Part shown: piece by piece, positions 22,845-35,767 of the stretch | Numbering within the stretch: the first letter of the stretch is position 1 | Layout: every line of letters starts with the position of its first letter | Source: Brachypodium distachyon | Taxonomy: Eukaryota; Streptophyta; Magnoliopsida; Poales; Poaceae | Length of the DNA: 64,000 nt | Direction: 5' to 3' | NCBI RefSeq assembly: GCF_000005505.3 | Contig: NC_016132.3 | Location: 39,446,914-39,510,913 of the forward strand | Translations under genes and position numbers: made by a program | Notes under the pieces: generated by a model | The model's database searches: none | What the model was told of the DNA's origin: nothing | What the model saw: only the letters and a program-made list of their open reading frames with translations

Positions 22845-24897
22845 ATGCAAGCGGGGGCACGGAGGGGCGTGGCTTCTGCTGCTGCGGCGGTGGCGGCCTT
22901 CCACTCCTCCGCCGCAGCGCTCTCCAAATCCACGGTACGCCACCCTCTGCCAAACAAACCCCGACGCTTCCAAATCCAGCCCTCTCTCGTCCGTTTCGTC
23001 TGAATCGAATCGCACGCCCAAGTTCTCGCTTCCTCCTGATGCGGAATCTTGCACGACTTGGCCCCGTTTTGATGGAAAAACAGAACTAGCTAGTTAGTCT
23101 GTAAAAGAGGGATCTTTGCTGCTTGCAAGAGGAATCATTTTCTGTCCAATTCATTCAGCGGTTTCTCCACTTGTGTTAACTCTCAAGTAGTATGCCGGTT
23201 CTTCATGCCATTCAGCTTAGGTTTCGAGTTGCAATGGCCTTCTAACGCTGTATAATTCTACTAGCCTTTAATAATGGAAGCTCTAGAATGCTATACACAT
23301 TTTCAGGATTCCAGCCCATGTCAACTCTTTGCATTTGTTCAGTTATTTGGGACTTGACTTTCATAGGTTCTGTAACTAATCTTTTGCAGCCCCATATCCG
23401 GTTCAACGTCCGCGAGAAGCGCTCTGATGCGAAGAGTGCTCTTAAGAAGATCCTGCTCAACGGCGGCCCCTGTCAGGTTTTTGTAACCATTTGCTTCAGT
23501 TTTGTTTCCTTCCTAGTTTCTGAACCTGTCTGTAAATGACAGTGCCACACCTATTTAGTTATTAGGCCAAAAGAAAAATACTTACAATATCTTATTCTGG
23601 TACGAGCGGACTAGGTTGGTCTCTTTAGCTATGACGACTGTATTGCATTTTGCTGTTCAACCAAGAATGGGAAAATCAGATACACCACAATCCCTATGAA
23701 ACATGAAGCGATCACTTATTATATTTAATTTTATACAAATCACCGCCTCCCCTGTGGAAAAGGGTTAGAGTTTGAAATCGGTTTGAACATTCACAACAGG
23801 AAAGAAGTAATAAACAAACGAGGCAGCAGAAAGGTGGTAGCAAGTCAAAGGTCCACTCTGGTTCTGGAAATAATCCACATAGCAAAAGCAACTGTAAGTT
23901 CACTCTTGACCCTTTTACCTTCTAAATGCACTTAATATGTCCTTGTATGTTCTCAAGACCATTTTGTAATATTTTTTATTTCCAAAGGTATACAGAAATG
24001 TGCAAATATTTGCATGCTGCTAAACTTCTTTAAGCGTACATCGGTTGCATTTGTTCTTTGTTAGCAAATAGCATTGCGTGACAACATAGACTATCTTCTC
24101 ACGTCTTATGTTATGCACTTCAAATTGTAGTACAATAGCATGGACAATGTGGGGAACTATTATTCCTAGCATCTTCATTGTGTAACTGTTTTTCGAGCCC
24201 GAGTTTATACTTGTCTATCTTAAAAAACGAAAAGAAAGTCTATTTTTCAGTATATTTGGACGGTAACAAATGAACCATGATGCTCTATACAGGCTGGCAA
24301 GACTGGAGAAACTTTGATGAAGATGACTGCAGTGATACCCCTTCTGGGAGCTATGGCGGTAAGACATCTTTTACCTGGTACTGGCCTGGGGAGAATGACG
24401 ATGACCTTGGCAATTCTAGTGGATTTCAATGGAGGGAGGAGCCTCGGTCGACCAAATCAAGGGAACGGGTTTGGAATGAAAGTGATGTGGATGAGGAAGA
24501 CGAATCTTGTCGTGATGATCTGAAAAGCTATAGAATCGCTCTTGGTTTGCCAGCTTTGGGTCCCTTAAAACTTGATCATATTAAGTCAGCGTAAGTCTTT
24601 GAGCATTTGTGTCGTGTTTGCAAGGTTTCATACAAGAAGCTTCTTAATTGGTTTTTCCTTCTTGATGTTATGTCTCTGCAGTTTTCGCACATCGGCTCTC
24701 AAGTGGCACCCGGACAAGCACCAAGGATCTACACAGGTCAGCATGGGTTGTCTCTGCAAACTTTTTATTTTATTTTGAGGTTGTAAAGGTGTTTATTCTG
24801 AAAAACAACTGTGTTGCAGCCTCAAGCAGAGGAGAAATTCAGACGCTGTGTAGAAGCATACAATGCGTTGGCTGGTGCTTTCAAACCGAGTAGCTGA
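22845..24897 (+). CDS. DnaJ (J-domain) protein, probably organellar
   Basis: Six exons with consistent phases, 22845-22934, 23390-23476, 23800-23893, 24293-24590, 24682-24736 and 24820-24897, encode 233 residues. The first 30 residues are Ala/Ser/Arg-rich without acids (MQAGARRGVASAAAAVAAF), as in mitochondrial or plastid transit peptides. The middle is Trp/Asp/Glu-rich and low in order (YWPGENDDD, DVDEEDES). The C-terminal 80 residues form a J-domain with the HPD motif (ALKWHPDKH) and the final helix EEKFRRCVEAYNALAGAF. J-proteins stimulate Hsp70 ATPase. The J-domain sits at the very C-terminus, unlike type I DnaJ, and there is no G/F or zinc region, so this is a type III (DnaJC-like) co-chaperone. 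The exact start is inferred from exon 1. Confidence 0.8.
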
Positions 24898-25653
24898 CTG
24901 ACGAACCACCAGTTTGGTTCATGAGAAGCAGGGGACGTTTCTTTTCATGTGATTGTGGTGCGAATGAAACAGGGGTTTCAACACCAAAGAAACAAGTATT
25001 TGTTGTTGAAGAAAGTGTAGTAGTTCATATTTATAAAAGAAACTGAAGATGAGTCCCCTATCAGAACAGAAAACGGATAAATCTATACATATCTTGCAAA
25101 TCTACAGTACATAACAAGTCCACGTCAGCTTTCGCGTTCTGGTCCCTGCTCGCCTCCACGCTCTGCCGCTGCCGCCTCATTCACGGCTTTGCCTACCAAC
25201 TCCCAACAAACTACCATCCCTTTTCCTTCTCTCCCCACGAGGGTTTGCTGCTGCTAGGGCAAGTGACGAGATGAGATGAGTCGAGAGATTTAATTTTCTC
25301 TCCCCACGCATGCATGCGTCTGTGCTCCAAAGCCAAAGGTCAACCTATATGACATCGCCAACGCTTCTTCCAAAATTTTGCTGTAGCAAACTAATGTGTC
25401 GGCAAGACATCACTTTTCAGTGGCTCCGATTTTTCTAAATTACTTGATTCAATGCAAGAGGAACTTATCTGGAAAAGAATTTTTCTGTGGCTCACCGCTC
25501 ACGATACAATGCAAGAGGAGGGAGAGCCAGCAATTCCTTTTCTGTTCACACGCTAGCTAGCTAGGCAGAAGCTACATTATACTGCATATGTCATCATTTC
25601 TGCCATCACACGCTAGCTAGCTAGGCAGAGAAGAGAACTTGCAGTGAGCAACA
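24898..25653. other. Spacer between the DnaJ gene and NLR relic E
   Basis: The DnaJ 3' UTR is followed by AT-rich sequence. A 24-bp repeat containing ACGCTAGCTAGCTAGGCAGA occurs twice with a 60-bp period (ending 25569 and 25629), just before the ATG of pseudogene E. No gene seen. Confidence 0.4.
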
Positions 25654-27429
25654 ATGGAGAGATTTCTGGTGAGCGCGTCCACGGGTCAATGAAGAGAACT
25701 TGCCTCCATTGTTGGATATGGGGGGTTAGGAAAAACGACGCTTGCCAAACAAGTCTATGACAAGCTTGGAACAAACTACGAATGTCGGGCCTTTGTGTCA
25801 ATTTCACGTAGTCCTGATATGGTGAGGATCCTGAGTTGATCTATATTGGCTCAACTACGCAACCAGGAGTACGTTCACGCAGATGCAGGGGATGAACAAC
25901 ACATCATCTACCAAATCAGAAACTTCCTAAGCAATAAAAGGTATTTGCCCTCTAGTGAAGATTTTTTTTAATTGCAAAATTCGTTTTTTAACAATATATT
26001 GTGTGCTGGTCTGATCTAAGTGTTTAATTTCTACAAATTGTCAAATATACTAGAGAGAATTCCGTGTTGCCATTGAAAATTTGTCCATATGTTCAAATGC
26101 CACTTAAAATTTGGCTGTTCCAAATATGCCACTCAAATTTTGCATAGTGTACAAATATGCCACTACCGTTAAGTCAATTGTCAGTTTTCATATTGACCGA
26201 GAATACTCTTGGACACTGGACTACTCCCTCCGTCCCACTATATGAGGCACGCACGTATTCCAAGATTATCAATTTAATTATCAAAATATAAATGGCATGA
26301 CATAAAAAAATTCATTGAAAAGTTCATGAACTTGTTAACAGAAGTTTAACTCAACCAGTAAACATAGGGTATGATGGAAAGGCACTGTATTGCCGAGTCC
26401 ATGACACCGTCCTGGATTTCCTCATTTACAAATCTACCGAAGAGAACTTCTGTACCTTGTTAAGCAATAATCCTAAGGGAGATAGCAGAGTTCGACGGCT
26501 GTATATGATGAGAAATGAAGATCAAGGAAAGGCCGAGTAATTGGATTTATCACATGCCCGAACAATTGGTGTTTTTGGTGATTCCCTGGAATATTTTCCT
26601 TCCCTTGTAAAGTCAAATGCTCTTCGTGTGCTGGACATAGCTTGTTGCCTTGGACTAGGAAATCATCATGTCAAAGATGTTGGAAAACTTTTTCAACTTA
26701 GGTACTTGAACATCAGTTTGACAAAGATAACCGAGCTTCCTAGAAAAATCGGAGACTTGGAGTATCTAGAGAAGCTAAATGTGTCGAGCACGGTACTAGA
26801 GCTGCCAGAATCAATTACTCGGCTAAAACGACTAGCACGTCTGTTCATTTCTGTGCGAAGTACATTGCCGGATGGTGTTGGAAAATTGGAGAACTTGCAA
26901 GAGCTTGGGAATATAGACATCTTTTTGCAATCAGTGAAGTTTCATGAAGAGCTCGGCAAACTAACAAATCTGAGGAAGCTGCGCATCCGTTGGGACACCA
27001 GTAAACTTGACCAAGAAAGTGACAAGGGAGAAAAGCTAGTGTCAATCCCTCTGTAAATTGGACACATGCAAGCTTCGCAGCCTCTATATCACAGTTTTTC
27101 CGAGAGAGGAAGATGGCAGTATAGGACATCCATCCTTCCCTGCTCTCAAGAGCATCCGAGTTATTAACCTCTGCCGTGGACAACTCTGTTGGATTACCCA
27201 ATGGCTGGTTTCCCTTGTCAACCTAGAAGAATTATCTGTCCTTGATGGGAACATAGAGCAGAAGGATGTTGAGATGGTTGGGAGGATACCTACTCTGCTC
27301 CAATTCAGACTGTTTTCTGGCTGCGTATGGCCCGTCATCATCACCGGCAGTGGCAGCTTTCAACAGTTACAGCTAGCTGAGTTTGAGTTTAATTTGTGTG
27401 GATTAGAAGGTACTAGGATGATGTATTAA
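25654..27429 (+). pseudogene. NLR pseudogene E (family 1), internally deleted
   Basis: Only the first codons of the CC exon remain (25654-about 25688, MERFLVSASTG). A 13-bp copy of upstream sequence (GAAGAGAACTTGC, 25630-25642 and 25691-25703) then joins it to exon 2. Exon 2 carries GYGGLGKTT, contains a TGA and ends at a conserved donor at 25940. Kinase-2, GLPLA and the winged-helix region are missing. A truncated MITE abuts the third exon at about 26325, which resumes at VNRSL and CRVHD and continues into LRRs. TAA at 26538-26540 and a 1-base insertion near 27050 break it further. It is closest to the NLRs at 41279 and 55633. Not functional as an NLR. Confidence 0.85.
26224..26324. mobile_element. 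Truncated Stowaway-like MITE
   Basis: CTCCCTCCGTCCCA, the hallmark Stowaway terminal repeat, begins at 26224. The AT-rich body stops where NLR exon 3 of pseudogene E resumes. No right terminal repeat is present. Just upstream (26090-26165) AAATATGCCACT-type phrases recur, typical of another small grass repeat. Confidence 0.5.
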
Positions 27430-27575
27430 AAAGACTGCAGACTTCGTGTTTTCCACTCTAAGCAGAGATCCGTCGCTGCTCTGTGCGAGCTGTCCTAGAC
27501 GAGCTTCGTTCCTGGCAGATTGCTAGATGTAAAGCAGTCGCCTTCTTTAGATAATTGAACGCTGTTGGTTTCACA

Positions 27576-27690
27576 GGGTTCGCCCTCCTGAATGTTATCG
27601 TCCTTTCTTTCCCATGTATCGATTGTAAATAACTTTTTTTCCCCTTTTAATATATGAAAGCAGAGCTGCTGCCTTTCGTAAAAAACAAAA
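27576..27690 (+). repeat. Retroposon 3' end (plus orientation)
   Basis: The segment runs from GGGTTCGCCCTCC to GCTGCTGCCTTTCGTAAAAAAC and ends A-rich. The same ends, inverted, bound the 129-bp retroposon remnant at 42749-42877, so both derive from one poly(A) retroposon family. Confidence 0.45.
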
Positions 27691-27699
27691 CCATGATGC

Positions 27700-28540
27700 A
27701 AGGTGATTAATAGAGTATAATTGATTAACTGTTAGACTAGTCCTGGAACCATGAGGATGCATGTGAAGAAGACGCATCCTTCTTCGGTGGAAACAAAAAG
27801 ACTCGACGAACCAGCGAGGTGACTGCCCAGCGTCCTAAAATATATTCCTCCCAGAACAATGACGACGACTCAACCACCGCTCCCCGGTAACCCAATGAAA
27901 TTAAAAGACGGTTTGGAGACAAATTAGATGAGCTTATATCTATTACTATCTATTAAATTGGAATCGGTGGTGATTGTCACGGACGCGGTAGGTCAACTTT
28001 GTTAAAATTACAACAAATATGCCACTTCCTGTTATTTTCTCTCCTTCCCGTCTTATTCATGATTCCTCCTCCTCCATCTTACGACCGACACCACCGCGCC
28101 CGCGTGAGCCTATGCCCAAGCCTCCCCCTCCACCCCCAGCCCGATTTCTCCTCCTCCGTCTTACAACCGATGCCAACCGACGCCACAGCACTCCGAGCAA
28201 AGCCGTCACGTCGGCGCCTGCTTCACCTGTTCTCCCACCACCTCCATTGCCGCCAGCCGCCGGACTTGTGGGAGACGGCCGACCTTGACGGCGCCATGAG
28301 CTGCTTGCTCCATTCTGCCCGCCGAGTCAACTCCTCGCTAGACCTCGCAACCCGGTGCAGCCACATGACCGCATCCCGCAGTGTCCTAAGCGTCCCGACC
28401 TTCCCAGCCTTCACCAACCACCTGCGCACCCCCTTGCAGCTGATTCCAGCCACCGGGTTCCGTAGCACGGGCACACCTGCTAGTAATTAATTAATTACCA
28501 GCGGGTGGGGGTGGGGAGGGCGAAATTCCTCGAGTGCCAA
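27700..28540 (-). other. Relic of the family-2 NLR 5' region without gene body
   Basis: Read on the minus strand this matches the upstream region of NLR B. CTGTTAGACTAGTCCTGGAA and GAGGATGCAT phrases are shared with 51840-51890, and a donor-like TTAATTACCAGCGGGTGGG at 28484 corresponds to the leader-exon junction at 52311. The order is partly disrupted by a segment at about 27960-28480 whose reading frames I do not recognise. No coding exon of NLR A/B type follows to the left; pseudogene E (plus) ends at 27429 instead. Confidence 0.45.
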
Positions 28541-29160
28541 CACCACTTTCCTCGTAATTTAATTTCTTATTGACCCCTCCATTGTCCACATGAACTGCTT
28601 CTCTAGAGCCGCGCGGGCGTCGTTAGGCTTGTCATAGTGCATAGTAACATAAAGTAGTAACATGTATATGTTGTTACGAATTAATCTTGTCCAAGTCTGA
28701 ATAGTAGTAGGTTTGCGTTTTGGCAAGTGCTGCCATGTGTGAGTTTAGCTGAGTTTGAATTGGACACTAGTCCATGTAGGTTTGGTCATGGTCTCCGACT
28801 AGGATTAGTACTTGTGTGCGTATAAATACGCAGGTAGTCAGCCTAGGTTGAGATCCAGCTTGTAACGTGGGATTTGAGATATTGAGAAGAAATAAAAAGA
28901 GAGCCACGACAGGTGCCTCTGGCCAAATAAATTCCCGATCGTGTGCGTCTTCATGTGATTGATCTTTGGGCAAACCCAACATTTGGTATCAGAACAAGGT
29001 CAAAGATTTGAAGAGGCGCTTGCCCCGGGGAGGCAATGTGCTAGCACCTCGGGGCGGGCAATGGCGGCGGAGCGACGTCCGTGGATAAGAGCGGGCAATC
29101 AGTGGCGGAATGGTGTCCGCGGATCAGATCGGGTAATAGGTGGCTGTGCGTGGAGGGGCG

Positions 29161-30489
29161 TGTTGGGAATATGCCCTAGAGGCAATCATGTATGATGTAA
29201 TTCCCAATGTATTCATAAATATTATTGAGTTGTCCTTGTTTGAACATCTGATATGTATCATTGAATATGTGATTTGATTGTGGAACTATGTATTCATGTT
29301 GTTCATACTAAATTGTCCTTAGTCATTGAGGTTGTGCTGGACACATAACCTAGACTAATGTGAAAGTTGGCTGATGACTCGGTTCCACTTGTCATGGGCA
29401 TGGTGATGTCATTCCAGCTTACACGGACTCGGCTAAAGAGTTTAGCGAGTCGGACTGACCCATATTGAGATGCAACGAGTAGGTCGTCATTTGCATGTCT
29501 CAATCAATGTAATCCTTAGACCTGAGGTTATCGCACAATCCGAGTTGTGGATCACCAACTTAGGTTCTGTCAAACGTTGTTCCGTAACAGGGCAGTTATA
29601 AAGGCAGAGTTCGGGTTGACTGAGAATCAAGCTGTGTGATGTGGATAACCAAGATGGGATTTTGCCCCTCCGACTGGAGAGATATTCTCTGGGCCCTCTC
29701 GAGTGATATGATTCGGGAAGCATGGCCATGCGCGACTTGGTTAATTGTTAACCGGGTTGATCGACTAAGAGTTAGTCGGATGAATCGTATATCACAGATC
29801 GAGAAGAGAGTTGAACTATTAAAGGGATGACGATTAATCGCCTATAGTTCGACAAGGTATATCGTGAGGCAAAAAGGGACTAAGACGTATGTCACATTGG
29901 AAGGTACGTCGTCATGACTCGATGGTACTTGGGAGTCGGCACGTTCTGCTAGGAGCCGCTACCGATTGATCGATTGTGAGTCGGACTCCAATCGTGTCCA
30001 AGTCGCCATGAGCCTGTGGGGTCACACACTTAAGAGCGGGAGCAAGTATTTGGTCGGGTTGGACCCGAACTGGAATTGGGCTGACAATGCGAGTTGGACT
30101 CGCAGGGTGGATGGGCCACAAGGCTTGGAGCCCACTTCCACTCGATATATAAGCAGGGGCGTGGGATGCCTAAAGGGCACGGTTTTTTCCACTCTCATGC
30201 GTTGAGAACCCTAGCCCGATTCAGTTCAACCGTCGCACCGGATCTAGCAGTCCGCCGCCGGAGCTCCTCCTCGCACGTGTGGATACCGGCAGAGGTGCTG
30301 TACGTTCAGCACTTCGACGATCGCGGGATTGGATCGGCTGGATCGGATCGAGGGACTGCACTGCATCAAGGCGCCGCATCAATAATCCGCAACTGCGCGT
30401 CTAGTGGTAATCCTCGTGGCCTTCTACCTCGGCTAGATCTTGGGAGTTCGCGTAGGAAAAGTTTTTGTTTATCTCTACGCGCCCCTTCA
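29161..30489 (+). repeat. Copia 5' LTR
   Basis: TGTTGGGAATATG ... CCCCTTCA, the TG..CA type. A TATA box (ATATATAAG) lies near 30147-30155, with a leader downstream. It is the same sequence as 35768-37096 apart from one base seen. Confidence 0.92.
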
Positions 30490-30490
30490 G

Positions 30491-30502
30491 TGGTATCAGA
30501 GC
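30491..30502 (+). other. Copia primer-binding site
   Basis: TGGTATCAGAGC lies one base after the 5' LTR. It is complementary to the 3' end of plant initiator tRNA-Met, the usual minus-strand primer of copia elements. Confidence 0.85.
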
Positions 30503-31790
30503 GGTAGCTTCTGGTATTAGGCCCTTGATCGCGCATATGTGATATGCAGTAGGCATTAGATTGGATCTAGTTGCTGTTTTGGTGGTCGGTCTATGAGATA
30601 GATCGGTTTTGTACAAGGTTGATTGGATCAATCATACTCGGGGATATGGATGATCTGTTGTCCGTGATCATACTGCTAAGGTCGTGGAACGACATACCCC
30701 TACCGGTCGGTTTCCGCCATCGGGGTATACTGTGACACGTAAATCCAGTTGCGGTAATCGAAGATCAAAGAGTTTGGTCGAATCGGAACACAGATCGGAT
30801 CTGGGTAAAATTGTTTTATCCGATGAAGAAATCCATGACCGGAATGCAGCGGGACCGCCGGCTTCGCCCTGTCGTAGCGCCTTAGATGTCGTTGCGAGAT
30901 TCACAACGCCGATAGATATCGTTTCTATGCATAACTTGTTTTGCAGGATGTTGTGAATGGTATGGCTTATGTGCATGTGATGTGTGTAATCCATACGTGA
31001 TCTGCGTGTCACGTTTTTTGTCAGCCGGCTGGAGCCTAGGTGCTGTCATTTATTGTATAACGACCTGCGTGTCGAATTTTCCATGTAATTTCCGTTCACT
31101 AGCTAGTGTAGCTACTTGGAGAACCTGGAGGACATGCAATCCGATGTACAAGTCGGCGACATGGAGTAAGGCGGCACGTGACAAGAATTGGCACGAGTCT
31201 ACTTACAAGCTTTATGGAGATGGAGATCACCATGAAGAGAGCCATACCATTTCACATTATAATTGCTTTATTTGTGTTATTGTTATGTCTCAGTTTTACC
31301 TCTATTAGATAGTTGGTAGTTTAAATCTCTCAAAGAAGGTCTAGTCGGTCGCCCCGCCAAGTGCTGCACCATCACAAGTTGGACATTCTTGGTAGTGGGC
31401 TCATGAAATTGAGGTGCTACCAATTCTTTCCAACTAGGTGGGTTTGAGTCGGACTCTTACAGCGGAAGCACTTGGTAAGCTAGACGAGTCCATCACAACG
31501 GTTGTGGGGCTCGGGGCGAGGTAGGTCGGGAGCCGAGGCATGTGATGCCACCCGACTAACAGGAGTCGTATGAGATGCGATTGGCAAGGTGTTGCCTACC
31601 CAGATCACTTGGCGGCTAGCGGTGATGCTAAAGCTCACTAGTCGTTTTGCTTATTTAGGATCCTGAATCACTTAGTAACCATCGGAGAGATGTTGGTTCT
31701 AGTGGGAGCATAAGTATTAAAGCGTTTAATATTCCTGCTCTTTTATGAATACATGTCTTAAGTGTTTTGCATATTTTCTGTTGTAGATCA

Positions 31791-34700
31791 ATGGCACCTA
31801 GCAACCTTCCTCATTTGTCCACTTTTGCGTTGAGGTCGATCCTAGAGAAAGATAAACTTAATGGAACTAATTTCACCAACTGGTATCGTAATCTGAGGAT
31901 TGTCCTCAAGCAAGAAAAGAAGGACCATGTTCTAGACACTCCACTCCCAGATGAGCCTGATGAAGATGCGACAGTCGCTGTCATGAATGCCCACCGTAAG
32001 GCTAGAGATGAGTCTACGGAAATTAGCTGTCTTATGCTTGCACACATGGAACCGGACTTGCAGCAGCAGTTCGAGAATGTTGAGGCCTACGATATGATCG
32101 AAAGCCTCAAAAGTATGTTCCAGGCTCAGGCAAAGACCGAGAGGTATCAAGTCTCTCAAGCTTTGCTTGGCTGTAAGCTCAAAGACGGCGATCCACTGAG
32201 TCCGCACGTGATCAAGATGACTGGTTACGTGCAGTCTTTGGATAGGCTGGGTTTTCCCATAAGCGATGAGTTCGCTACAGATATAGTTCTGAACTCTCTT
32301 CCTAGTGCATATGCTCCGTTCATCTCGAACTATCACATGCATGGTATGGATAAGAAGCTCACTGAACTACATGGGATGCTCAAGACAGCAGAGGCTGACC
32401 TCAAGAAAGGCACCAGTCAAGTGTTGATGGTGCAGAATAAGGCTAAGTTCAAGAAGGGTTCTTGGACTAAGAAGAAGAAGGCTAAGTCAGGAGGCAAAAC
32501 TCAGGACTCTGTCCCGAGCGCTGCCTCAGGGACTAAGCCATCTCCTACAGCTGGATCCACTTGCTTCTATTGCAAGACGGATGGGCACTGGAAGAGGAAC
32601 TGCAGCAAGTTTTTGGCTGACAAAGCCAAGAGTGGAAGTGGGACTTCTAACTCAGGTACGCTTGTTTGTAATGTTATAGACATTTATCTTGCTGATGCAC
32701 CTAACAGTTCATGGGTATATGATACCGGATCAGTAATTCACATCTGCAACTCGTTGCAGGGGCTGGTAAGAACTAGGAGCGTGGCAAGAGGCGAGGTTGA
32801 TATTCGAGTCGGCAACAAAGCGAGAGTCGCTGCGTTGGAAGTCGGCACGATGCAACTTCATTTACCTTCAGGATTCTTAATGGAGCTGAATAATTGTTAT
32901 TATGTTCCAGTGCTTAGTCGAAACATTATTTCTGCCTCATGTTTAATGAGACAAGGTTATGAGTCGAATATTAAGAATAATGGTTGTTCTTTATATTTGA
33001 AAGATATGTTTCACGGCTTTGCACCCGTCCTGGACGGGTTATTTATTTTGAATCTTGATAGTGAATCAGTCTATAACATAAATGTGAAAAGGTTAAAACC
33101 AAATGATCTGAATATGACTTACTTTTGGCACTGTCGGCTTGGTCATATAAGTTGGAAGCGCATGAAGAAGCTCCATGATGATGGACTTTTAACTTCGTTC
33201 GACTTGGAGTCGTTCGAGACATGCGAGTCATGCCTACTCGGCAAAATGACCAAGACGCCTTTTGCAAGGAGTTGTGAAAGGGCGTCTGACTTGTTGGATC
33301 TAATACATAGTGATGTATGTGGCCCAATGAGCACGACAGCCAGAGGTGGTTATGAGTACTTCATTACCTTCACTGATGATTTGAGTAGATATGGATATGT
33401 CTATTTAATGAAACACAAGTCGGAAGCCTTTGAGAAATTCAAGGAATTCCAGAGTGAGGTACAAAATCAACTCGGCAAGAAAATAAAGTTTCTACGGTCG
33501 GACCGTGGAGGCGAGTACATGAGCCATGAGTTTGATGACCATCTAAAGAGTTGTGGAATAGTTCCTCAGCTTACTCCACCGGGTACGCCGCAGAGGAACG
33601 GTGTATCAGAACGGCGGAATCGGACCTTGTTGGACATGGTACGATCAATGATGAGTCGAACAGATCTACCTTTGTCATTTTGGGGATATTGTCTAGAAAC
33701 TGCAGCGTTCACACTAAACAGAGTACCATCGAAATCGGTAGAGAAGACACCGCATGAGATGTGGACTGGCAAAAGGCCGAGTTTGTCTTTTCTTAAGATT
33801 TGGGGCTGTGAAGCATTCGTCAAGCGACTTCAGTCGGACAAGCTCACGGCCAAGTCGGATAAGTGTATTTTCGTGGGGTATCCAAGGGAAACCTTAGGGT
33901 ACTACTTCTACAACCGAGAAGAGGGCAAAGTGTTTGTCGCTCGGAACGGTGTCTTCCTTGAGAAAGAGTTTCTCAGTCGGGGAGTCAGTGGGAGCACAGT
34001 GCAACTCGAAGAAATTCGGGAGGAACCTGCTAGAGGCGAGTCAGCTACAGTCTTAGAGGCTGAGCCGGTCGTGGTATCTATGCCGGTAAAAGCACCAGAA
34101 CCACGGAGATCTGCTAGATTGCAAAGTGCTCGTGAAGTATTACTGTTAGACAGTGATGAGCCGACAACTTATTCGGAAGCGATGGTGGGATCTGATTCTG
34201 AGTCATGGCTTGGAGCCATGAGATCTGAGTTAAAGTCCATGGATGAAAATCAAGTTTGGACCTTGGTTGATCTGCCAGACGGTGCAAGACCCGTCGAGAG
34301 CAAATGGGTCTTTAAGAAGAAAACTGACATGGATGGAAATGTTTCTGTCTATAAAGCACGGCTTGTCGCGAAGGGGTTCCGACAGGTTCAAGGAGTTGAC
34401 TACGACGAGACCTTCTCGCCCGTAGCGATGCTTAAGTCGGTTCGGATCATGTTAGCTATAGCAGCCTATTTCGACTATGAGATATGGCAGATGGATGTCA
34501 AGACGGCTTTCCTCAATGGAAATTTAACTGAGGACGTGTATATGATACAGCCCGAAGGTTTTGTCGATCCGGCTAACGCTGACAAGGTATGCAAACTTCA
34601 GAAATCCATTTATGGACTGAAGCAAGCATCTCGGAGTTGGAACATTCGCTTTGATGTGGTAGTCAAATCTTTTGGCTTCATCAAGAGCGATCATGATTCT

Positions 34701-35732
34701 TGTTTGTACAAGAAGTTTAGTGGGAGCAAAGTAAATTTTCTAATCTTATATGTGGACGACATATTATTGATGGGAAATGATGTCTTGATGTTGCAAGAAA
34801 CCAAAGAATCATTGGAAAGGAGTTTCGCAATGAAAGATTTGGGTGAGGCAACTTACATACTGGGAATCAGGATCTATAGAGATAGATCTAGACGGCTCAT
34901 TGGATTGAGTCAAAGTACATATTTGGACAAAGTGTTGAAGAAATTCAACATGGAATCGTCTAAGAAGGGATTCTTACCGATGTCCCATGGTGTAAAGCTT
35001 AGCAAGACTCAGTGTCCTTCGACAACTGATGAGCGAAATCGGATGAGTGCGATCCCGTATGCTTCGGCAGTCGGATCCATCATGTATGCCATGATTTGTA
35101 CTAGGCCTGATGTTTCCTATGCTCTAAGTGCAACAAGCAGATACCAGGCTGACCCTGGCGAAAGCCACTGGGTAGCAGTTAAAAACATCCTTAAGTACTT
35201 GAGAAGGACTAAGGACATGTTCCTAGTTTATGGAGGTGAGGATGAACTCAGTGTAAAGGGTTACACGGATGCGAGTTATCTCACCGACTCAGATGATTCT
35301 CGTTCGCAATCTGGATATGTGTTCGTGATGAACGGAGGGGCTGTGAGCTAGAAGAGTTCCAAGCAAGATACTGTGTCTGCGTCTACAACAGAGGCTGAGT
35401 ATATTGCTGCCTCGGAGGCAGCAAAGGAAGCCGTTTGGATCAGGAATCTCCTGATTGATCTTGGTGTGGTTCAGGGCGCGTCCAATTCATTGGACGTATA
35501 TTGTGACAACAATGGTGCTATCGCACAAGCCAAGGAACCTAGACAACACCAGAAGAACAAACATATACTCATGCGTTACCACCTCATTCGCCAGTTCGTC
35601 GAACAAGGTGATATCAAGTTATGCAAGGTACACACGGATGCAAACATTGCAGATCCGTTGACAAAGGCGCTACCACAGCCTAAGCATGAGGCGCACATGA
35701 GAGGTATGGGCATTAGATGTCTAGACATATGA
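31791..35732 (+). pseudogene. Copia gag-pol polyprotein with one amber stop
   Basis: The frame opens with Met at 31767 or, more likely, 31791. Numbering from 31767: a UBN2-type Gag, the zinc knuckle CFYCKTDGHWKRNC at 266, the protease motif DTGS at 319, the integrase HHCC region from about 455 (HCRLGH, CESC) with the D-D-E core (HSDVCGP, RSDRGGEY, GVSERRN), then the reverse transcriptase with YVDD at 995. A TAG at 35349-35351 (codon 1195) interrupts RNase H. The same frame continues with STTEAEY and KHILMRYH to the stop at 35730-35732. The TAG stands where a Trp is usual in the family. A long, apparently untranslated leader (30503-31766) precedes it. The enzyme set replicates the element through an RNA intermediate; the break removes most of RNase H. 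Confidence 0.88.
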
Positions 35733-35767
35733 TGTCAAGATGATTGACTCTAGTGCAAGTGGGAGAC

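Noticed and set aside
28223..28474. 83-codon minus frame
   Set aside because: No family recognised and no splice or conservation support; left inside the relic region without a gene call.
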